From positions 1 to 10,280 of the forward strand of contig SYPI01000191.1 of NCBI GenBank assembly GCA_005804005.1: a DNA stretch of 10,280 bases, read 5' to 3'. The position numbers and the translations under genes are program-made. This DNA is from Planctomycetia bacterium (GTDB lineage: Bacteria > Planctomycetota > Phycisphaerae > Phycisphaerales > SM1A02). Position 1 is the first letter of the stretch. Each line of letters opens with the position of its first letter. This document shows, in pieces, positions 1 through 4,540 of this stretch. The notes below the pieces were generated by a model that saw nothing but the letters and a program-made list of their open reading frames with translations, was not told the DNA's origin and searched no databases.

Positions 1-718
1 CACCGGGAATGCCGTGCTGGTTGATGACAACTGTGAGACGGCCACTGCCTGGGTCGTCGGCGACACTGGCGACACGGCCACCGCCGGAGTCTGGGTTCGG
101 GTGGATCCCAACGGCACATCAGCCCAGCCGGAGAACGACCACTCGGATCCTGGCAGCATGTGCTGGGCCACTGGTCAGGGATCGGCGGGTGGTGCGGCCG
201 GAGCGCAGGATGTCGATGGCGGAGTCACTTCGCTCACCAGCCCCGGATTCGCAGTGACCAATCCGGCTGGCACCTACATCACCTTCTGGCTGTGGTACTC
301 GAACGATCAGGGCGGCAGCCCGGCCAGCGATGTGTTCCCAATTCTCATCAGCGGTGACAACGGCTCGACATGGGCCAATCTGGAAACGATCGGCACCGGC
401 GGCAGCACCAATGCCTGGGTGCAGAAGTCGTACCGAGTGTCCGACTATGTCACGCCAACCGGCCCGGTGAAGATCAAGTTCCAGGCACAGGACCTGAACA
501 ACGGTTCGCTGATTGAAGCAGCCATCGATGATCTGAAAGTCACCGGGATCGAGTGCAGTGTCCCATCCGTCCCTGGCGACCTGAACGGCGACAGCCATGT
601 CGACGGCGCCGACTTGGCGCTGCTCTTGAGCGGCTGGGGTACCAGCGCCGGCGATGTTGACGGCAATGGCACCACCGATGGCGCCGACTTGACGATCCTC
701 TCTGCCAACTGGGGTTGA
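1..718 (+). CDS. C-terminal part of a secreted protein: jelly-roll domain plus dockerin-like calcium repeats
   Basis: The reading frame is open to the left edge of the window, so the true start and the N-terminal domains are missing. The visible part begins with a beta-rich domain starting at a V-D-D-N-C-E-T motif and containing D-V-D-G-G, W-L-W-Y-S-N-D and A-I-D-D-L-K-V. This pattern is typical of the jelly-roll modules that follow catalytic domains in secreted planctomycete and Bacteroidota enzymes, often zinc carboxypeptidases; the catalytic identity here cannot be seen. The last 47 residues (575-715) hold two EF-hand-like dockerin motifs, with D-L-N-G-D-S-H-V-D-G-A-D and D-V-D-G-N-G-T-T-D-G-A-D cores, each followed by an S-x-W-G type ending. 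In this lineage such tails are inferred to serve calcium-dependent folding or surface attachment rather than a true cellulosome. A hairpin terminator follows the stop. Confidence 0.85.
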   Translation, partial: TGNAVLVDDNCETATAWVVGDTGDTATAGVWVRVDPNGTSAQPENDHSDPGSMCWATGQGSAGGAAGAQDVDGGVTSLTSPGFAVTNPAGTYITFWLWYSNDQGGSPASDVFPILISGDNGSTWANLETIGTGGSTNAWVQKSYRVSDYVTPTGPVKIKFQAQDLNNGSLIEAAIDDLKVTGIECSVPSVPGDLNGDSHVDGADLALLLSGWGTSAGDVDGNGTTDGADLTILSANWG

Positions 719-743
719 TCCCCACGCGACGCATGAGTTCATG

Positions 744-770
744 AGCGGCCGCCCCGTGGCGGCCGCTTTT
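744..770 (+). terminator. Rho-independent terminator of the dockerin-type gene
   Basis: A perfect 10-bp stem (744-753 with 758-767) closes a 4-nt loop and runs into a T tract (767-770), 25 bp after the stop codon of the dockerin-type gene. The GC-rich stem and placement make this a strong intrinsic terminator. It separates the upstream gene from the tRNA. Confidence 0.85.
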
Positions 771-787
771 CATTGGCGGTGCGCCGC

Positions 788-793
788 TATACT
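788..793 (+). promoter_or_regulatory. Probable -10 box of the tRNA-Leu gene
   Basis: TATACT lies 13 nt before the first base of the tRNA, which would place the transcript start a few bases before the mature 5' end. It is one of few AT-rich hexamers in this stretch. No convincing -35 box sits at the usual distance; a TTTTCA at 767-772 is close but overlaps the terminator T tract and gives a short 15-bp spacer. Confidence 0.55.
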
Positions 794-806
794 CGCCCGC
801 CCACTT

Positions 807-890
807 GCCCAGGTGGCGGAATTGGCAGACGCACTAGCTTGAGGTGCTAGCGGGAGCAATCCCTTGGAGGTTCAAGTCCTCTTCTGGGCA
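807..890 (+). tRNA. tRNA-Leu (anticodon GAG)
   Basis: A complete 84-nt class II tRNA can be folded by eye. The acceptor stem pairs 807-813 with 883-889, with one G-T pair, and A890 is the discriminator. The anticodon stem is 834-838 with 846-850; its loop 839-845 places GAG at 841-843, which reads CTC and CTT leucine codons. The long variable arm that marks leucine tRNAs forms a 4-bp stem (852-855 with 860-863) around GCAA. The T arm is 866-870 with 878-882 around TTCAAGT. The CCA end is not encoded, so it must be added after transcription. Confidence 0.97.
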
Positions 891-895
891 TTCTT

Positions 896-919
896 GGCCG
901 CCGACGGGCGGCCCGTTTC
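896..919 (+). terminator. Possible terminator after the tRNA
   Basis: A 7-bp perfect GC stem (896-902 with 907-913) around a 4-nt loop begins 6 nt after the tRNA and is followed by CGTTTC. The T run is short, so termination may be partial and queE could receive some read-through. Confidence 0.5.
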
Positions 920-936
920 ACTGGCGGCCCATGGCG

Positions 937-942
937 TACCGT
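937..942 (+). promoter_or_regulatory. Possible -10 box of queE
   Basis: TACCGT ends 8 nt before the queE start codon. An AGGAG at 943-947 follows directly, only 3 nt from the ATG, which is close for a Shine-Dalgarno site. If the hexamer is a -10 box the mRNA would start at or just before the ATG. The reading is ambiguous and no -35 box is evident. Confidence 0.3.
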
Positions 943-950
943 AGGAGTCG

Positions 951-1631
951 ATGGAAACGCTGCGGGTCAACGAAATCTTCCACTCCATTCAGGGAGAGAG
1001 CAGTTGGGCCGGGCAGCGCTGCGTGTTCGTGCGCCTCACTGGCTGCCCGTTGCGCTGCTCCTACTGCGACACCGAGTACGCCTTTCGCGAAGGGAAGTCT
1101 CGCCCGTTGGGAGAGGTGATCCGCGAGGTGCAGTCGTTTGATTGCCCACTGGTGGAACTGACCGGTGGCGAGCCGCTGGCGCAGGCCGCCACTGCCCCGC
1201 TGGCACGGCGGCTGTATGAGGCCGGGCACACCGTGTTGATCGAGACTTCCGGGGCGGTCGATATCAGCCCGACCGACCACTGCGCCCTGCGGATTCTGGA
1301 CATCAAGACGCCATCAAGCGGGGAAGCCCACCGCATGCTCTGGAGCAACATTGAGCATCTCCACCTGCGAGATGAGGTGAAGTTCGTCATCGGCGATCGC
1401 AATGACTATGAGTTCGCCCGCGAGACAGTCGGCTCCCACGCGCTGCTGCGCCGCTGTCGAAGTGTGCTCTTCAGTCCGGTGTTCGCCCAGCAGGCTGGCC
1501 GCGAGATCGCTGGCCACGCTGGACTGTCGGCCCAGTCGATGGCGGAGTGGATTCTGGCCGACCGGTTGAATGTGCGACTGCAGTTGCAGTTGCACAAGTT
1601 CATCTGGGAGCCGCTAACGCGGGGGGTGTAG
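951..1631 (+). CDS. queE: 7-carboxy-7-deazaguanine synthase (radical SAM)
   Basis: QueE converts 6-carboxytetrahydropterin to 7-carboxy-7-deazaguanine, the ring-contracting step toward preQ0 and queuosine. The 226-residue product has the normal length. The N-terminus reads V-N-E-I-F-H-S-I-Q-G-E, a family hallmark for substrate and SAM binding. It is followed by the iron-sulfur motif C32-x3-C36-x2-C39-D, a CxxxCxxC of the standard radical SAM spacing, and by T-G-G-E-P-L for SAM binding. The ATG at 951 is chosen because the family starts just before this motif; an AGGAG lies only 3 nt upstream. The gene follows tRNA-Leu, and no other queuosine gene (queC, queD, queF, tgt) is in the window. Its last 32 bases overlap the end of the opposing peptidase gene. 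Confidence 0.95.
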   Translation: METLRVNEIFHSIQGESSWAGQRCVFVRLTGCPLRCSYCDTEYAFREGKSRPLGEVIREVQSFDCPLVELTGGEPLAQAATAPLARRLYEAGHTVLIETSGAVDISPTDHCALRILDIKTPSSGEAHRMLWSNIEHLHLRDEVKFVIGDRNDYEFARETVGSHALLRRCRSVLFSPVFAQQAGREIAGHAGLSAQSMAEWILADRLNVRLQLQLHKFIWEPLTRGV

Positions 1632-3273
1632 CGCTCGCTGGCACAACGGGGAGGGCAAGCCCGCCGAGGGCGCGCAGTCGGGCATCCCGCGCATCCGAGA
1701 ACACCAGTACGCGCAGGGACCGGGCGCGCAGCAACAAGGCTGGATCGCACTGCGCATCGAACCGACCATTGACCAAGCTGGTCTGAATGCGGCCGATGAC
1801 CGGATCGTTGGCCAGCGGCCAGTTGGTGCGGCAGGCCGCATCCAGCGCCTCGCCCAACAGGGCGTTGGTCGGCGCCAATCCGGCGGTGTCGGTGCGGGCG
1901 CGCTCCAGTTCAATGAGCACGCTGCCCTGCTCCAGCGCGGGAACCCGGCCGCGGATGTGGTCGCCATCCACCGTCAACTCCTGAACAGAGTTAGCCGCTG
2001 GAGGATGTGGCAACCGGGTGCAGGGATCTCCCAACAGGTTGTACAGCTCAGCGTGCATCCCGCGCAGTTGCGGCAGCGGAGTCCTCCACTTCTGCACAAT
2101 GGCGATCGGGGCGGCCAGCGCGTCAATGATGTCTCCGTCCGCTGGGTACTTCAGAACCCGTTCGATTGCTGCCGCCAGTTCGCCGACCGTTCCCACACGC
2201 TGCTCGCAAATTGCCGTCAGCGCCTCGCGAGCCACCACGGCGTTGGCGTAGGGATGAGTGGGGCGGCTGCCGGCGATCACCGCCAGCGGCCCCTGTTCGG
2301 CCAGCAGCATCGATTCAGCCAGACACGGCGTGCCATCGGCGCGGTCGAACCAACCCGCACTGCAGCAGATCAGGATGGCAACGCCAACCCCAACCCCTTG
2401 CCCGCTAGTGGCGGGTCGGGCCAGATCGGCCAGATCGGCCGACTTGAGAATTCGCGTTGAGGTGGGACCGGCATTGAGCTTGTCCAGAGCCTGCGCACTG
2501 CCGTGGCCCAGATAAGCGAACAGCAGCGCTGGTCCCCGCAGTTGCTCTCGGACAACTGTCGAGACCTCGGAAGGCACCGGACACCAAGGCGAACCGTGGC
2601 GACAGTACGACGCCCGAATTGAGTACTCGGGGCCAACCGCTCTGCTCAGCAGGCCGGTGGTCAAAGTTTCCAGCAACCGGTCGTGTTCCCCGAATCGGCC
2701 CTCTCCAGCAACGATCTCGATGCGGCTCTGCCATTGGGCACCAAGGGCCACCTCGCGAGTCTGCAACTTGGTGAGGACGGCAGTGGCCTCGGCGGCCGAG
2801 CGGGCTGGCACGCGACCGACTCGCATCGGATCCCGGCCGTGGGCAAGTTCCGCATACGGCGCATCGGTGGCGAACATCTCGTCCCGCTGATCAACGATGG
2901 TCGGCTCGCTCTGCACTCTCCGGAAGCAGGGAACGGTGTCGGAATCGCCCAGGAGCAGGAGCGCCATCGGGCGGCCAGCGACCAGTTCCGCTGGCAGCGC
3001 TCTGCTTATCCGCTCGTGCAGCGCCTCCGGGCTCTCGCCCGGGCGGGCCTCCAGAGTCTCTGCGGCCCATCCGTCAGCACTCCGGTAGTCGCGCCACTGT
3101 TGCGCGACCACCGCCAGTTCAGGGGCGTGCACGATCAGCAGCAATCCAGGGGAGTCCTCGCCGCGGAAGGCGGAAGACGGGTTCACAATCACCAGCAGCA
3201 CCCCAGCGGCGCAGCATGCCAGAGCTACTCTTCGTCTCAGTTGGAGCCGCACGATGACTGCGGCTTGCCGCAT
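1600..3273 (-). CDS. Secreted gingipain-like (C25 family) cysteine peptidase
   Basis: The 557-residue product starts with an R-L-Q-L-R-R-R basic region and a hydrophobic stretch (about 16-35) ending in P-S-S-A, a plausible signal peptide cut near residue 35. The body matches C25 caspase-like peptidases: L-L-G-D-S-D at 107-112; T-D-A-P-Y-A-E-L then R-V-G-R-V-P-A-R-S at 136-159; the catalytic histidine in Y-L-G-H257-G; and the nucleophile in I-C-C304-S-A-G-W-F-D, equivalent to the usual A-C-S-T-G-x-F-D. Next come A-V-I-A-G-S-R-P-T and Y-N-L-L-G-D-P, the classic end of the domain. A tail of about 135 residues follows, beta-like at first, with no recognised type IX sorting domain. The ATG at 3273 is preferred over a GTG two codons earlier; no Shine-Dalgarno is seen. 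The gene start overlaps the end of the FmdB-like gene, suggesting translational coupling. The substrate is unknown. Confidence 0.85.
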   Translation of the reverse strand: MRQAAVIVRLQLRRRVALACCAAGVLLVIVNPSSAFRGEDSPGLLLIVHAPELAVVAQQWRDYRSADGWAAETLEARPGESPEALHERISRALPAELVAGRPMALLLLGDSDTVPCFRRVQSEPTIVDQRDEMFATDAPYAELAHGRDPMRVGRVPARSAAEATAVLTKLQTREVALGAQWQSRIEIVAGEGRFGEHDRLLETLTTGLLSRAVGPEYSIRASYCRHGSPWCPVPSEVSTVVREQLRGPALLFAYLGHGSAQALDKLNAGPTSTRILKSADLADLARPATSGQGVGVGVAILICCSAGWFDRADGTPCLAESMLLAEQGPLAVIAGSRPTHPYANAVVAREALTAICEQRVGTVGELAAAIERVLKYPADGDIIDALAAPIAIVQKWRTPLPQLRGMHAELYNLLGDPCTRLPHPPAANSVQELTVDGDHIRGRVPALEQGSVLIELERARTDTAGLAPTNALLGEALDAACRTNWPLANDPVIGRIQTSLVNGRFDAQCDPALLLRARSLRVLVFSDARDARLRALGGLALPVVPASATPPALAAPR

Positions 3274-3464
3274 GGGCACGATGGACCGGCGTGCACATGA
3301 GTTGTGCCGACGCTGGAGCCACCAACCCCGAACACTGAGTGTCGTCGGAGGAAAGCCCGACCGAGTCCCTTGGGATCCTCAACCGGCGCATCGGCATCAC
3401 GCATCGGGCGCAGCAGGACGATTACCTCGCCGTCTTCTTTGCACTCGTACTCGTACTGGGGCAT
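3237..3464 (-). CDS. FmdB-family small zinc-ribbon-like protein (degenerate)
   Basis: This 75-residue product opens with M-P-Q-Y-E-Y-E-C, the standard FmdB/regulatory-protein start (M-P-x-Y-E-Y-x-C), and has the L-R-P-M-R-D-A-D segment that follows in the family. Typical members carry two CxxC knuckles. Here the first is reduced to C8 alone (C-K-E-D), the middle pair is absent, and C63, C65 and C72 sit in a C-P-C-G-K-P-Q-S-S-C tail, so metal binding, if any, must differ from the classic ribbon. It begins 23 bp after the pseudouridine synthase gene and overlaps the C25 peptidase start by about 37 bp, so the three genes are probably co-transcribed. FmdB proteins have no settled role; many are predicted regulators. 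Confidence 0.8.
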   Translation of the reverse strand: MPQYEYECKEDGEVIVLLRPMRDADAPVEDPKGLGRAFLRRHSVFGVGGSSVGTTHVHAGPSCPCGKPQSSCGSN

Positions 3465-3476
3465 TGGCGTAGGCGA

Positions 3477-3482
3477 ATCCTA
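3477..3482 (-). promoter_or_regulatory. TAGGAT box upstream of the FmdB-like gene
   Basis: On the minus strand TAGGAT ends 12 nt before the ATG of the FmdB-like gene and overlaps nothing else between the two genes. It could be a -10 box or an AGGA ribosome-binding site with unusually long spacing. The same hexamer sits 10 nt before nuoB. Confidence 0.25.
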
Positions 3483-3487
3483 GGCGA

Positions 3488-4489
3488 TCAGGTCGAGCGT
3501 CGGCGAGTTCCCGCCGGGGCGCCACCGGCCCGTGAATGCCGGTATGGTCGCTTGGAGTGACGCCCAGCCCCCCGTGGTTCGGACTCACTCCGATCTTGGC
3601 GTCGGCCCGACGATGACCTCGGGCTGGCCGCCCCCTGCCCCTCGCGACGATTGCGAGCCTGCCGCTCGGCAGTGGCGCGGCGCTTGAAGATTGTCGCCGC
3701 GTCAGCAAAGGCCTGCCGGCGCAGCTGGCCGATCTCGTCGGGGGTCAGGTCGCGCCATTCGCCGAGTGCCAATCCCCTGAGTTCGAGTGGCCCCATGCTG
3801 GTCCGCCGCAGTTTGCTTACTCCGTGGCCAAGGTCGAGCAGCATCCGGCGGATCTGCCGATTGCGCCCTTCGCGCAGCACCATGTGCAGCGTGGTCTTCT
3901 CCCGATCGCGGTCGAGGATCTCCAGCGACGATGCCTGAGCGCGGGCTCCGGGGGCATCTTTGCCGGGAAGGAAGATTCCCTGCTCTAGGCGTCGGACATC
4001 GGTGTCTTCGAGGCGGCCCTTCACAGTCACCTCGTACCCCTTGTGCATCTCGTAGCGCGGATGGGTCAGACGATTGGCGAGTTCGCCATCATTGGTCAGC
4101 AGAAGCAGCCCTGACGAATCCATGTCCAATCGACCCACCGGGAAGAGTCGGGCCCGCGACGGATGCTCGACCAGATTCAGAACATTGGGGCGACCTTCAG
4201 GGTCGTCGGCCGTGGTGACGAAGCCCTTGGGCTTGAAGAGCATGACATAGGCCTTCGGCTCTTCCTTCCTGAGCGGTTTCCCGTCTAGGACCACCTGATC
4301 CTCAGCTGCGTTCACCCAGGCCGGAAGAGAATCGATCATGTGGCCATTGACGCTCACTCGTCCTTCAGCGATCAGTTCTTCGCAGCGCCTTCGGCTGGCC
4401 ACGCCAGCCTTGGCCAGCACCTTCTGCAGCCGCTCGCCACGATCGGCCTGAAGAAACGGGTGGGTCGGCTGTTTGCGGCGTCGGATCAT
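3488..4489 (-). CDS. rluB: RsuA/RluB-family rRNA pseudouridine synthase with basic C-terminal tail
   Basis: It isomerises a specific uridine in rRNA to pseudouridine. The 333-residue product has an S4 RNA-binding domain at about 18-64 (R-L-Q-K-V-L-A-K-A-G-V-A-S-R-R, then G-R-V-S-V-N-G), followed by the catalytic domain from about 78. Catalytic Asp122 lies in G-R-L-D-M-D-S-S-G-L-L-L-L-T-N-D-G, and the family motif E-G-R-N-R-Q-I-R-R-M is at 207-216. After about residue 262 comes a tail rich in Arg, Ser and Gly, likely disordered and RNA-binding. The frame stays open 144 codons further upstream, but the ATG at 4489 is chosen because the S4 domain begins soon after it and a GGGAG lies 3 nt before it; the extension would run antisense into the next gene. 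The exact subfamily (RluB, RsuA, RluE or RluF) is not settled by eye; RluB is the best fit. Confidence 0.9.
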   Translation of the reverse strand: MIRRRKQPTHPFLQADRGERLQKVLAKAGVASRRRCEELIAEGRVSVNGHMIDSLPAWVNAAEDQVVLDGKPLRKEEPKAYVMLFKPKGFVTTADDPEGRPNVLNLVEHPSRARLFPVGRLDMDSSGLLLLTNDGELANRLTHPRYEMHKGYEVTVKGRLEDTDVRRLEQGIFLPGKDAPGARAQASSLEILDRDREKTTLHMVLREGRNRQIRRMLLDLGHGVSKLRRTSMGPLELRGLALGEWRDLTPDEIGQLRRQAFADAATIFKRRATAERQARNRREGQGAASPRSSSGRRQDRSESEPRGAGRHSKRPYRHSRAGGAPAGTRRRST

Positions 4490-4497
4490 GGGCTCCC

Positions 4498-4503
4498 ACT
4501 GTA
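4498..4503 (-). promoter_or_regulatory. Probable -10 box of the pseudouridine synthase operon
   Basis: TACAGT on the minus strand ends 8 nt before the ATG at 4489. It lies within the 51-bp divergent intergenic region, in otherwise very GC-rich DNA. The gap matches a start of transcription at or next to the start codon. No -35 box is visible. Confidence 0.45.
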
Positions 4504-4528
4504 GCGGCGTCCGCGGCGGCCGGTGGCG

Positions 4529-4534
4529 TAGCCT
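4529..4534 (+). promoter_or_regulatory. Probable -10 box of the PDZ/repeat protein gene
   Basis: TAGCCT ends 6 nt before the ATG at 4541. The stretch from the box into the start codon is nearly the same as before the YihY gene (TAGACT, then CAGCAC and ATG), which supports a shared promoter type giving a leaderless mRNA. No Shine-Dalgarno and no clear -35 box are present. Confidence 0.45.
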
Positions 4535-4540
4535 GAGCAC

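Noticed and set aside
119..742. A 207-codon open frame on the - strand
   Set aside because: It is antisense to the dockerin-type coding region and its terminator and has no recognisable domain.
807..890. tRNA-Leu as an attachment site for an integrated element
   Set aside because: No integrase gene and no repeat of the tRNA 3' end were seen, and the flanking genes are ordinary chromosomal genes.
891..950. A preQ1 riboswitch ahead of queE
   Set aside because: The 60-bp gap holds one GC-rich hairpin that fits a tRNA terminator; no preQ1 aptamer layout with an A-rich tail can be seen.
2683..3300. A 205-codon open frame on the + strand
   Set aside because: It lies wholly antisense to the C25 peptidase and the end of the FmdB-like gene, and its translation shows no family features; GC-rich DNA gives many such shadows.
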